A stretch of DNA of 64,000 bases from BOG-931 sp963761525 (GTDB lineage: Bacteria > Pseudomonadota > Alphaproteobacteria > Rhizobiales > Xanthobacteraceae), in contig CAVXHG010000006.1 in NCBI GenBank assembly GCA_963761525.1, positions 372,001 through 436,000 on the forward strand, written 5' to 3'. The notes beneath the pieces are model-generated. The model had not been told where the DNA came from. It worked only from the letters and a program-made list of their open reading frames with translations, and did no database searches. A program made the position numbers and the translations under genes. Of the stretch, positions 27,978 to 36,155 are shown piece by piece. Position 1 is the first letter of the stretch, and each line of letters begins with the position of its first letter.

Positions 27978-28757
27978 ATGGCTGATACTCTCGAATTCGA
28001 ACCTGGCGGCTATCGCTTTATCAAAGCGGTTTTTCAATATTCAGCCGGCGTTGCGGCCATGCCCGGTTACCAGCTGCGCCGCGTGCGCTTCTCGCGGCCG
28101 CTGCCGTTGCGACAGGGTTTCGCAAATATCGAACAAATAATCCGTGCTGCAGCGCGGCCGCTCACTGCGTTTTGCCAATGCGAGCTGCGGTCGCCGGGAC
28201 AATTCAGCGAAGCCGGCTTCCGGGCTTTCAATGAAACCTATGTGGAGACACTTAAGCGCTGGTCGATCTTCGACGGCACCACCAATCCGGTGGCACGCAG
28301 CAACGTGTGTCCGGCACTCGATCCGGTCGCCGAACCGTCGTTCCACGCATTCTCGTTCACCGAGCCTGCAACAGAGGCTGCGCCCTCCTTCGCAATCGCC
28401 GGCAGTGCCGAGGCGCCGGAGGGCCATGCCAATTACCGCGATCACATCGTGCGGCCGGGCGATACCAGCGCCGAGGGTTTGCGCGAGAAAGCGCGTTTCG
28501 TGCTCGGCGAACTGGAGAGTCGCATGGCCGCACTCGGCTTTGGCTGGCGCGATACCACGGCGACGCAGGCTTACACCGTGCATGACCTGCATCCGTTCCT
28601 CGCCGACGAACTGATCGCGCGCGGCGCTGTCCATGCCGGCCTGACGTGGCATTACTGCCGTCCGCCGGTGGTCGGCCTTGATTACGAAATGGATTGCCGC
28701 GGCGTCGCAGCCGAAGATGTCGTCAAAGTCGGCGCGACTGGGGCGGCGCAGGTGTGA
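27978..28757 (+). CDS. CnbZ-like (2-aminomuconate-type deaminase, RidA-related) protein
   Basis: 259 residues. EFEPGGYRFIKAVFQYSAGVAA, RPLTAFCQCELRSPGQFSE, NPVARSNVCPALDPVAEPS and EGHANYRDHIVRPGDTSAEG resemble a family I associate with CnbZ, a 2-amino-5-chloromuconate deaminase from a chloronitrobenzene route; the NPVARSNV piece is RidA/YjgF-like, a fold known for enamine/imine deamination. This is from memory and not verified. The ATG at 27978 is chosen because it sits six bases after the reductase stop; the open frame to 27642 overlaps the reductase. Third gene of the HpaB-HpaC operon; suggests an amino-substituted ring-cleavage product. Confidence 0.6.
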   Translation: MADTLEFEPGGYRFIKAVFQYSAGVAAMPGYQLRRVRFSRPLPLRQGFANIEQIIRAAARPLTAFCQCELRSPGQFSEAGFRAFNETYVETLKRWSIFDGTTNPVARSNVCPALDPVAEPSFHAFSFTEPATEAAPSFAIAGSAEAPEGHANYRDHIVRPGDTSAEGLREKARFVLGELESRMAALGFGWRDTTATQAYTVHDLHPFLADELIARGAVHAGLTWHYCRPPVVGLDYEMDCRGVAAEDVVKVGATGAAQV

Positions 28758-28762
28758 AAAAT

Positions 28763-28987
28763 CTACCTTTGAGTGTCGTCAACGCGCCGGAATTGACCTG
28801 GCATCAGATCAAGCGATTTCAAAAGGGCCCCACTAACGCGGCCAAGCTCTACCACATGATCGTCAATCTCCGAGATCGCCTGAATTGCGGCGATCGCGGC
28901 AGCGGGGTCTTCGACCGCGACGATATAGGCAACGGACTTTGCACCGGTGCCGGATTTACCAGCCTTGACCAGCCGCCCGTAATTCAT
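28763..28987 (-). CDS. Small conserved hypothetical protein
   Basis: 74 residues with VAYIVAVEDPAAAIAAIQAI and DHVVELGRVSGALLKSLDLMPGQFRRVD. The pattern (an AxDP helix, then D-x-V-x-x-L-GRVS and a final PGxF) resembles short conserved proteins of rhizobia with no assigned function. It ends five bases from the convergent CnbZ-like gene. No signal peptide. The 200 bases upstream to the next gene hold nothing I recognise. Confidence 0.6.
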   Translation of the reverse strand: MNYGRLVKAGKSGTGAKSVAYIVAVEDPAAAIAAIQAISEIDDHVVELGRVSGALLKSLDLMPGQFRRVDDTQR

Positions 28988-29190
28988 CGCGTTATTCCGA
29001 CTGCGGGCGAATCGTTATGTCCCCAACAATTTTGATAGCGAATACCGTTCCTCTGAGGTGTTCAAAACTGCACACTTCAATGAGCAGAGCTGTAATTCTT
29101 TTTGCCAGTCGACGGCCCGCAGACCCGATGCCTGCTGAAGGCCCAGGCAACGCCAGTGAAATCGAGACAATTCCACCATGGCCGCGCCGA

Positions 29191-30120
29191 TCAGTGCGCG
29201 GCCGCGTCGCCGAACGCCTGATGCAACGCATCGGTCGTATGTTTCCAGGCGTCGTCGGCATCGTCCTGGCGATAAGTTGCGCCGGCAAAAGTGAAATTGT
29301 GATCGGCGTTGGGATAGACGATCAAGTCCATCGGTTTATTGAGCGCCTTCGCTGTCGCCTGCATGTCCTGAATGGTCGCCAGCAGGCAGCAATCCTTGAA
29401 TTTGTCTTGCGCTGCAGCGAAAGCCAGCAGCGGCACCTGGAAATTGCCGACAAACGTTTTCATGCCGCCGACCTTGGCGATGAAAGAGGTCACCGGGTCA
29501 TAGGCGATGACGCTCGCCACCGTCGTCGGTTGCGCCTCCGCGTAGGCCAGAGCGCCGCCGCCACCCACGGCAAAGCCGATCACCGCGACTTTGCCCGGAA
29601 GCGCATTGGGCGAGGCTTGTGCCTTGGCGATGATCTGCGCCAACCGCGCGCCACCCAGCTTGTCCGCGGCAAGGATCGCGTTGCCGTCCAGAACAACGGT
29701 GAAATAGCCGAGCTGGGCTACCTTGTTGGCGTAGTCCTGCACTGGACCGGGCCCGTCGATACCGGACAGCACGATCACCACCCGGCCCTTGCCTGAAGGC
29801 GGCGCGATATCGTTTTCCGTCGCCAGCGCCTCGGTCGCCGCCTCATGGACGCCAGCCGCCGCCATCAACTTCATGACGCATTCGCGCGCCTGATCCATGA
29901 TCGCGGCACGGCAGCCGGGAATGTATTGGGCCGGTGATCCCCCACTCGTCCTGACCTTCCCGCGCACGCAATCCTTGACGATCGGCACGAATTTCTCGCG
30001 GCATTGCGCCCGCGCCGCCTCTTCACTACTGGCCGCGTATGCCGCGCCAAATCCGGAAATTGTCACCAACAAAATCGCAGCAATAAAAGATGCAAATCGC
30101 GAAATATGCCTCACGCTCAT
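29191..30120 (-). CDS. Secreted dienelactone-hydrolase-like protein lacking the nucleophile
   Basis: 309 residues. Signal peptide (FASFIAAILLVTISGFGAAYA) followed by an N-terminal helical part with cysteines at 40, 51, 70 and 81, a twin C-x10-C pattern, then an alpha/beta hydrolase core of dienelactone hydrolase type. At the nucleophile elbow the sequence is VIGFAVGGGGAL, with alanine (A184) where these enzymes have cysteine or serine, while the acid (AQD239) and histidine (H274, in NADHNFTF) are present. It is therefore probably not a conventional hydrolase, perhaps a binding protein. Divergent from the deacetylase gene. Confidence 0.85.
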   Translation of the reverse strand: MSVRHISRFASFIAAILLVTISGFGAAYAASSEEAARAQCREKFVPIVKDCVRGKVRTSGGSPAQYIPGCRAAIMDQARECVMKLMAAAGVHEAATEALATENDIAPPSGKGRVVIVLSGIDGPGPVQDYANKVAQLGYFTVVLDGNAILAADKLGGARLAQIIAKAQASPNALPGKVAVIGFAVGGGGALAYAEAQPTTVASVIAYDPVTSFIAKVGGMKTFVGNFQVPLLAFAAAQDKFKDCCLLATIQDMQATAKALNKPMDLIVYPNADHNFTFAGATYRQDDADDAWKHTTDALHQAFGDAAAH

Positions 30121-30243
30121 GGCCCCACCTTGAGCTAAAAATCGACGCCGCCCACCGCATCATCGTAGCTTGCGGATTGCGACGAAGAAACAACTACGAT
30201 TAGATTTCGCGAAGAAATAAGATCGTCATGGGGAGGCTGCCGG

Positions 30244-31128
30244 ATGATGTTACCGCGCGACCGCTTGTCCTATTCCTCACCGTTCACGCGGCCGCCGCTC
30301 AAATTGCCCGGCCGGGCGCGCATGATCGTCTGGTCCGTGGTCAATATCGAGGAATGGGAAATAACACGGCCAATGGCGCGGCAGCTGTCGCAGCCGCCGA
30401 TGGGTCAGACGCCGATACCCGATATGCCGAACTGGACCTGGTATGAATACGGCATGCGGGTCGGCTTCTGGCGCCTGCTACGCGCACTGGAACACGCCGG
30501 CGTCACGCCGACCCTATCGATCAACGCCAAGGTCTGCGAGACCTATCCCGAGGTCGCTGCCGCGGCGCGCGACGCCAGTTGGGAATTCATGGCGCACTCT
30601 TACGTGCAGATGCCGATCCAGCAGATTGAGGATCAGCGCGCCGTCATCAAACAAAGCTGTGACGTGATCGAGACATTCACCGGCAAGCGGCCGACCGGAT
30701 GGCTCGGACCGGGCCGCGGCCAGACCTTCGATACCCTGGACTATGTCACCGAATGCGGCCTGACCTGGTTCGGCGACTGGATCCTCGACGACCAGCCGCT
30801 ATGGGTAAAAACAACCCACGGCCCTATCCTCGCCGTGCCCTACAGCGCCGAGATCAACGACATCACGCTGATGATCTCGCACCATCACGAGTCCGATGTG
30901 CTGTTGCGGCGAACCATCGACGCGTTCGACCGGCTGTATGCCGAGTCCGAAGAATCGACGCGCATCATGGCGATCGGTGTCCACCCCTACGTCACCGGTG
31001 CCGCGCACCGCATCAAATATTTCGAGCAGCTTTACGACTACATCAACCGCCACGACGTCGTGCACTGGACCGGGCAGCAGATTTACGACTGGTACGCGGC
31101 GCAAGTGCCTAGAGCGAAGTCGTTTTAG
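30244..31128 (+). CDS. Polysaccharide deacetylase family (NodB/PuuE-like) protein
   Basis: 294 residues. Features of the NodB-homology fold used by PuuE-type allantoinases and amide hydrolases: RMIVWSVVNIEEWE near the start, LEHAGVTPTLSINAKVCETYP, WEFMAHSYVQMP (metal His), GKRPTGWLGPGRGQTFDT, GDWILDDQPLWV and AIGVHPYVTGAAHR. In this clade the substrate is often a small amide rather than a polysaccharide. No signal peptide, so cytoplasmic. Start at the first of two ATGs (30244, 30247), preceded by GGGGAGGC. A dispersed palindrome follows the stop. Confidence 0.85.
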   Translation: MMLPRDRLSYSSPFTRPPLKLPGRARMIVWSVVNIEEWEITRPMARQLSQPPMGQTPIPDMPNWTWYEYGMRVGFWRLLRALEHAGVTPTLSINAKVCETYPEVAAAARDASWEFMAHSYVQMPIQQIEDQRAVIKQSCDVIETFTGKRPTGWLGPGRGQTFDTLDYVTECGLTWFGDWILDDQPLWVKTTHGPILAVPYSAEINDITLMISHHHESDVLLRRTIDAFDRLYAESEESTRIMAIGVHPYVTGAAHRIKYFEQLYDYINRHDVVHWTGQQIYDWYAAQVPRAKSF

Positions 31129-31160
31129 ATTGAGTTGATCGTCGCTCTAGCATTTTGATT

Positions 31161-31210
31161 GAGCATGATCTTTTCGGAAAACCGGCTTCCACTTTTCCGG
31201 ATCACGCTCT
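31161..31210. repeat. Dispersed palindromic element, copy 1
   Basis: GAGCATGATC-TTTTCGGAAAA ... TTTTCCG-GATCACGCTC: a long imperfect palindrome between the deacetylase and ModA-like genes. A near copy is at 50410-50456 and one half at 60761. This element is common between genes of Bradyrhizobium and relatives. Confidence 0.85.
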
Positions 31211-31216
31211 GAGCCG

Positions 31217-31987
31217 TCATAGCGGATCGAGACCGCCCGCCTTGTAGATTGGTTTCGCCGACGGCGCCCCTAATGCTGCTATAAAGGCCTTCGCATCGTC
31301 GGCATTCTTTGTGCCCGTGGCGATGCCGGCGGAATAGACGGTTATTTGCTGCAGCTCGGCAGGCAGCATTCCGATGACCTCGACGTCGGGATTGGACAGA
31401 AGCTCCGAGACTTGTTGCAGCCCGATTTCGGCTTCGCCGCTGGACACCAGGATGCTGACGCGGCCGTTCGGTCCGCCGGCAGCAAGCCTGATCTTGGGTG
31501 CGATTTGCGCGGCAATTCCCAGCCGCTCGAACATTTTCTGGATGTGCAGTGCAGTGATGCCGCCACCGGCCGGATCGGTGTGACCGATGGTTTTGGCGGC
31601 AAGAAGCGCACGCTTGAGCGCTTCCGGCGTCGAGACATCCGGATGCGGCGCGCCCTTGCGAACACAGATGCCGATTCCGGTGCTGGCAAGGTCGGTCCGG
31701 CCGGGCATGATCTTGCCTTGCTTGATGAGACCATCGACAGCAGCGCCGTCGATCACGACGACGTCAGCCGGCTCGCCGCCGAGAAACCGCCGCGCCACGC
31801 CGCCGGAAGGACCATAGCTCACCGCAACTGTATCGCCGGTTTCATGGGCGAAGCGCGGCACCAACTGATCGACGACATCCTTTATCGCAGTTGTGATCAG
31901 AGCGTGCAGCTCCGCCGCCTGCGCCCCGCCAATGCCGGAGAACATCACGGCGGCGAGCATAGCCAGACGCATGATCGACATCTTCAC
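31217..31987 (-). CDS. ModA-like extracellular solute-binding protein 1
   Basis: 256 residues. Signal peptide (MRLAMLAAVMFSGIGGAQA) then AELHALITTAIKDVVDQLVPRF, YGPSGGVARRFLGGEPADVVVIDG, GIGICVRKGAPHPDVSTPEALKRALL, RLAAGGPNGRVSILVSSGEAEIGLQQVSELL: the molybdate/tungstate-type periplasmic receptor family (PBP type II). Ligand may be an oxyanion or an organic acid. It starts with GTG overlapping the stop of the paralogous gene; later ATGs at 31981 and 31972 are alternatives. No ModB/ModC permease or ATPase in the window. Confidence 0.9.
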   Translation of the reverse strand: MKMSIMRLAMLAAVMFSGIGGAQAAELHALITTAIKDVVDQLVPRFAHETGDTVAVSYGPSGGVARRFLGGEPADVVVIDGAAVDGLIKQGKIMPGRTDLASTGIGICVRKGAPHPDVSTPEALKRALLAAKTIGHTDPAGGGITALHIQKMFERLGIAAQIAPKIRLAAGGPNGRVSILVSSGEAEIGLQQVSELLSNPDVEVIGMLPAELQQITVYSAGIATGTKNADDAKAFIAALGAPSAKPIYKAGGLDPL

Positions 31988-32738
31988 AGCGGATCGAGCC
32001 CCTTGCTCTTGAAGATCGCGACCGCCTCAGGCGCGATCAGCGCCTTGATCATCGCTTTGGCGCCATCAACGTCCCTGGCGCTGGTGGTGATGGCGGTGGA
32101 ATAGATCGTGGTCTGCTGCAAGTCGCCGGGCAGCATGCCGATCACATCAACATCGGGGTTCGAATCAGCTCGGAGACTTGCTGCAAGCCGATCTCGGCAG
32201 CCCCGCTCGCTACCAGGACGCTGACCCTGCCGTCCGGACCGCCGGCGGCGAATTTGGTCTTGGCCGCCATCTGTTCGGCGATGCCGAGGCGGCGGAATAC
32301 TTCCTCGATATGCGGGCCGGTGACACTGCCGCCCGCCGGCGCGACGTAGGCGACGCTTGCGGCTGTGAGCAGCGCGCGCTTGAACGCTTCCGGTGTCGCG
32401 ACATCCGGATGCGGCGCGCCCTTCTTCACGCAGATGCCGATGCCGGTTTTGGCAAGATCGATCCGGCCCGGCACGATCTTGCCCTCGCCGATCAGCGTGT
32501 CGATCGCCTCACTGCCGGTGACAAAAATATCCGCGGGCTCGCCGGCCGCGAAATGCTTGAGCAGCGCACCGGGCGGCGAATAGAGCGCGTGAATGGTGTA
32601 GCCGGTCGCGCGCTCGAACGGTGGCAGGATTTCGTCGGTCGCCGATTTGACGGCGGTGGAGATGAAGGCGTTGATCTCGGCGCCCTGCGCGGCACTGCCG
32701 GCACACACCATCGCAACGACGACCGCGAGCAGGCGCAT
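31984..32738 (-). CDS. ModA-like extracellular solute-binding protein 2 (single-base frameshift)
   Basis: Paralogue of the next gene, about 251 residues once repaired. MRLLAVVVAMVCAGSAAQG is the signal peptide; then AEINAFISTAVKSATDEILPPF, YSPPGALLKHFAAGEPADIFVTG, GIGICVKKGAPHPDVATPEAFKRALL and AAEIGLQQVSELI. After ELI the frame runs into a stop (IRTPMLM), while the adjacent frame continues NPDVDVIGMLPGDLQQTTIYSTAIT to KGLDPL. One missing base in an A run near 32163 (AAA expected, AA present) explains it. The frame upstream of 32738 belongs to antisense noise over GST. It starts two bases from the GST stop and overlaps ModA-like 1 by four bases: GST-ModA2-ModA1 operon. Confidence 0.88.
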
Positions 32739-32739
32739 A

Positions 32740-33597
32740 TTAAAATCCCGCAACGGCTTCCAGCGTCTTGCCACCCTGCGCATGCTTGATGGCGTCGAGC
32801 TGTTCCGGCGCATGGCGGAGCTGCCCGATCTCCTTGGCGAATTCCGGCATGGCGCGAAGCTTGTCGGCCCAGGCATGGACGTGCGGATGCAGCCGTGCGA
32901 ACGGATAGCCGCCGAGCGACAGCCGGTGCGCATAGATCAGCCAGGCAATGTCGAGCACGCTGAGCTGATCGCCTATCAGATAGGGCTGCTTCGCCAGACG
33001 CTTTTCCAGCGCATCGAATTCGGCGCGGAACCGCAGCGCCGAAACCCGCGCCCGCTCGTCGGTGAAACCTTCCTTCGCCGCGCGCTGCCAGAAGTCGATC
33101 TGCACCTGCTTCTCGCGGTCGACCGCCCCTCGTACGGTGCCCGCGCCATTCGCCTTGTAGCTTTCCAGCGCTGCGTCCGGCTTCGGCGGGCCGGGCGGCG
33201 CGAACACAAAGCGGAAACTCAAGGTGCGCAGATCGAGATGCAGATCGTCCTCGTGATGCAACAACGATGCGACCTCGTTCTCGTGCCCCGCCGGGATCAG
33301 GCGTGGTTCAGGGAATTTCTTCTCGAGATGCTGGATGATATCGTTGCTCTCGATGTGCACCGCGCCGTCATCGACCAGGACCGGCACCAGCCCCCGCGGG
33401 TTGATGCCGAGAAACCACTGCTGCATGTTCTCGTAGTGCGGCAGGTCGACCGGATGCGACTGCCACTCGATGCCCTTGAGATTGAGAAAGACGCGAAGCT
33501 TTTGCGAGCAAGACGAGCCGGCAAAATGCAGCACGTGAATGCCCTTCCAGCCGAGCACCTCGCGGGTCTTGATGTCGCTATCGACGAGCTGAACCAT
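32740..33597 (-). CDS. Glutathione S-transferase family protein
   Basis: 285 residues. The N-terminal thioredoxin-like domain has LHFAGSSCSQKLRVFLNLKGIEW, with Ser/Cys at the catalytic position, NPRGLVPVLVDDG with the cis-proline, and HIESNDIIQHLEKKFP (the E/S pair binding the glutathione gamma-glutamyl). The C-terminal helical domain has PYLIGDQLSVLDIAWLIYAHRL, the GST N-capping box. Could be a transferase, dehalogenase or isomerase; maleylacetoacetate isomerase-type action would fit an aromatic route but is speculation. First gene of an operon with the two ModA-like genes. Confidence 0.9.
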   Translation of the reverse strand: MVQLVDSDIKTREVLGWKGIHVLHFAGSSCSQKLRVFLNLKGIEWQSHPVDLPHYENMQQWFLGINPRGLVPVLVDDGAVHIESNDIIQHLEKKFPEPRLIPAGHENEVASLLHHEDDLHLDLRTLSFRFVFAPPGPPKPDAALESYKANGAGTVRGAVDREKQVQIDFWQRAAKEGFTDERARVSALRFRAEFDALEKRLAKQPYLIGDQLSVLDIAWLIYAHRLSLGGYPFARLHPHVHAWADKLRAMPEFAKEIGQLRHAPEQLDAIKHAQGGKTLEAVAGF

Positions 33598-33627
33598 TAG
33601 CAGCTGCCCTCCCCTATTTGGCCGTCA

Positions 33628-34020
33628 TCATAAACGTACGCCGTGCTCGCGCAACGCATCGGCGGCAATCCGGTGTGCCTCGTTGGCGGCAGGAATGCCG
33701 CAATAGAGCGTCAACAGCAGCAGAACTTCCTGGATTTCCTCGGGCTTGCAGCCATTCTTCAGCGCGCCGCGCAGATGTACGCCGAGCTCATTCTGGTAGC
33801 CGGCAGCGGCCATCATCGCCACCATGACCAGCGACTTGGTCGCGGGCGGAAGGGCACTGCGCTGCCAGACGTCGCCGTAGGCATAGGCATTGATGATGTG
33901 TTGCAGCGGCTTGCCGAATTCGCCGAAAGCATTCATGCGCTTGTCCACCGCTTCACGGCCAAACATTTCGGTGCGCAGCTGCAATCCGCGCTGATACTGG
34001 TCGTCGTTCTCGTCCATCAC
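33628..34020 (-). CDS. Carboxymuconolactone decarboxylase (CMD) family protein
   Basis: 130 residues, single CMD domain. Resembles PcaC: YQRGLQLRTEMFGREAVDKRM at the start, FGEFGKPLQHIINAYAYGDVWQR, PPATKSLVMVAMMAAAG, HLRGALKNGCKPEEIQEVLLLLTLYCGIPAANEAHR. The Cys and His in YCGIPAANEAH occupy the positions seen in PcaC-type proteins rather than the CxxC of AhpD, so a decarboxylase or related role in protocatechuate-like degradation is favoured. It is upstream of the GST operon by 30 bases, same strand, and divergent from the Gfo/Idh gene. Confidence 0.9.
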   Translation of the reverse strand: MMDENDDQYQRGLQLRTEMFGREAVDKRMNAFGEFGKPLQHIINAYAYGDVWQRSALPPATKSLVMVAMMAAAGYQNELGVHLRGALKNGCKPEEIQEVLLLLTLYCGIPAANEAHRIAADALREHGVRL

Positions 34021-34120
34021 TCGATCTCCGTCGCCAACGCCGCGCGATTGCCGATCGTGCCGGCGGATGACTAAGATGGACTATGACATATTTCGCCGCG
34101 ACAGCTTACGGAGCGTAGCC

Positions 34121-35104
34121 ATGATCGACGCCGCTATCGTCGGGCTCGGGCGCTGGGGCAAAGGCATCGTCGAAGCGGCGCAAGGAACGGGGTCAGATAA
34201 GAGCAAGCGGCTGCGCTTTGTTCGCGGCATCTGCAAAGAGCCGGAGCAACTCGCCGATTTCGCCAGGACGCACGGGCTCAAGCTCAGCACCGAGCTTTCC
34301 GACGCCATCGCCGATCCGCAGATAAAAGCCATCTTCCTTGCGACACCGCACTCCCTGCATGTCGACCAGATCTGCGCGGTGGCCGCGGCCGGCAAGCCGG
34401 TGTGGAGCGAGAAGCCGTTGGCATTGACCCGCCCCGAAGCCGGGCGCGCGATCGCCGCCGTCACCGCAGCCAAGATTCCGTTCGGGCTCGGCAACAACAA
34501 GCGCTTCTTTTCCTCGATGCGCGAGCTCAAGCGCATTGTCACGGACGGCGTGATCGGCGACGTGCTGCATGTCGAAGGCCATTTCAGCAACGAGCATTCG
34601 ACCCGCGTCAAAGGCGGCTGGCGCGACGATCCCCGCGAGTCGCCGGGCGGCGGCATGACCGGCGCCGGGCTGCATCTGGTCGACGCTTTCGTCAATCTCG
34701 CCGGGCCGATCGCGTCGGTAGACGCCAAGCTATTCTCGCGCAAGGCAACGCCCGATCCGCGCGACGTGACGGCAGCGTTGCTGCAGTTCGAAAGCGGCGC
34801 CACCGGCCTGCTTGCCACCGTACGCGCCGCGCCGATGTTTTGGCGCATTCACGTGTTTGGCACCAAAGGCTCGGTGGAATCGCGCGACGAAACCACGCTG
34901 ACGCTTTCGCTGATCGGCGAGAAGCCGGATGTCCGAACTTATCCCCCCGTCAACTCGTTGGCGGTACTGCTGGAAGCCTTTGCCGAGACTATCGAAACCG
35001 GCAAGCCATTTCCGGTCACTACCGCTGACATGCTTGATGTGGTTGGCGCGTTCGAGGCGATTATTCGCTCGATCGAAGAAGGCAAGCCGGTGAAGGTGAG
35101 CTGA
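34121..35104 (+). CDS. Gfo/Idh/MocA family oxidoreductase
   Basis: 327-residue NAD(P)-dependent dehydrogenase. The N-terminal Rossmann fold has AAIVGLGRWGKGIVE, then ATPHSLHVDQICAVAAAGKPVWSEKPLALT with the diagnostic EKP, and FGLGNNKRFFSSMRELK. The C-terminal sheet domain has GGGMTGAGLHLVDAF, where the catalytic D/H region would be. ATG 34121 with GGAGCG upstream is preferred to 34067 because homology begins there. Substrate unknown: sugars, inositols, or in this context a cyclic carboxylate such as a phthalate-type diol. A strong hairpin follows. Confidence 0.9.
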   Translation: MIDAAIVGLGRWGKGIVEAAQGTGSDKSKRLRFVRGICKEPEQLADFARTHGLKLSTELSDAIADPQIKAIFLATPHSLHVDQICAVAAAGKPVWSEKPLALTRPEAGRAIAAVTAAKIPFGLGNNKRFFSSMRELKRIVTDGVIGDVLHVEGHFSNEHSTRVKGGWRDDPRESPGGGMTGAGLHLVDAFVNLAGPIASVDAKLFSRKATPDPRDVTAALLQFESGATGLLATVRAAPMFWRIHVFGTKGSVESRDETTLTLSLIGEKPDVRTYPPVNSLAVLLEAFAETIETGKPFPVTTADMLDVVGAFEAIIRSIEEGKPVKVS

Positions 35105-35120
35105 GTTCTTTCCACTCGTC

Positions 35121-35155
35121 CCCGCGAAAGCGTTCTGGATTCCCGCTTTCGCGGG
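35121..35155. terminator. Perfect 11-bp inverted repeat between converging genes
   Basis: CCCGCGAAAGC and GCTTTCGCGGG around a 13-nt loop containing TTCTGGATTCC. Placed between the ends of the Gfo/Idh gene and Bug receptor 3; probably a bidirectional terminator and also a known style of alphaproteobacterial intergenic repeat. Confidence 0.7.
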
Positions 35156-35170
35156 AATGAGCGGAGTAGG

Positions 35171-36148
35171 CTACTGCTGCGCGATGCCCGCTTTCTCGCG
35201 CACTTCGTTCCAGCGGCTATATTCGCTCGCCATGAACGCGCCGAAGTCAGCAGCGCTCGAGCCTTTCACCACCATACCGGCCGTCACCACGCGCTCGCGC
35301 ACCTTGTCGTCGGCGATCGCGTCCATCAGCGCCTGGTTCAGCCGCTCGACCACCGACGCCGGCAATCCGGGCGGACCGAAGATGCCGTACCACGTCGTCA
35401 CATCGAAGCCCGGCACCAGGCCGGACTCCACGACCGCCGGAATGTCCGGCACGGTCGGAAAGCGATCCTTGCCGGTCACGGCAATCGCCCTCAACGTGCC
35501 GGCCCGCACCTGACCGAGAGAGGCGCCAATCGTCTCGAACAGCACATCGGCATGACGGCCGAGCAGCGCATTGATGGCTTCGGGCGTCGTGCCGAATGCC
35601 ACGTCCAGCATGTCGATGCCGGCGATCTGCTTGAACAGCTCGCCGGCAAATTGCTGAGTTGCGGCAAAGCCCGGGCTGGCGAGGATGTATTTGCCAGGTT
35701 CAGCCTTGGCGAGCGCGATCACGTCCTTGACATTGTCGGCCGGAAAGTCCGGCCGTGTCAGCATCAGGAGGCTCGCGGTCGCAACTTGCGCAACAGGCGT
35801 CAACGCCAGAGTATCGTAAGGCACACGCTTTCGCGTCACCGCGGCGATGATCTGCCCCGCCGTCATCATGCCGAGCGTGTATCCATCGGGATTTGCCTTG
35901 GCGACGACCTCGTTGCCGATGATGCCGCCGGCGCCCGGCTTGTTCTCGACGATCACCGTTTTGCCGAGGCGCTTTTCCATGGCTTCAGCGAGGATGCGGG
36001 TGATGAGGTCGGAGCCGCCGCCAGGACCGAACGGCACGATGATGTGGATCGCTTGCTGCGGATAATCTTGCGCCTTCGCCGATACTGCAACGATGAGTAT
36101 CGCCGCCGCGGCGAACGCCATGATGAGTTTTTTGGTGCGCCCCGGCAT
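35171..36148 (-). CDS. Bug/TctC family receptor 3
   Basis: 325-residue periplasmic receptor. Signal peptide KKLIMAFAAAAILIVAVSAKA, mature start QDYPQQAIHIIVPFGPGGGSDLITRILAEAMEK; VENKPGAGGIIGNEVVAKANPDGYTLGMM and DVAFGTTPEAINALLGRHADVLFETIGAS follow. The frame is open to 36226, overlapping receptor 4; ATG 36148 lies seven bases after the receptor 4 stop and is chosen. The ligand-loop segment DVAFGTTPEA differs from the HVPYRG of the other three, so its ligand is probably different. Confidence 0.93.
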   Translation of the reverse strand: MPGRTKKLIMAFAAAAILIVAVSAKAQDYPQQAIHIIVPFGPGGGSDLITRILAEAMEKRLGKTVIVENKPGAGGIIGNEVVAKANPDGYTLGMMTAGQIIAAVTRKRVPYDTLALTPVAQVATASLLMLTRPDFPADNVKDVIALAKAEPGKYILASPGFAATQQFAGELFKQIAGIDMLDVAFGTTPEAINALLGRHADVLFETIGASLGQVRAGTLRAIAVTGKDRFPTVPDIPAVVESGLVPGFDVTTWYGIFGPPGLPASVVERLNQALMDAIADDKVRERVVTAGMVVKGSSAADFGAFMASEYSRWNEVREKAGIAQQ

Positions 36149-36155
36149 CGTCACG

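Noticed and set aside
32155..32175. GGGGTTCGAATC, resembling a tRNA T-arm
   Set aside because: It lies inside the ModA-like coding sequence and there is no acceptor stem or anticodon arm around it.
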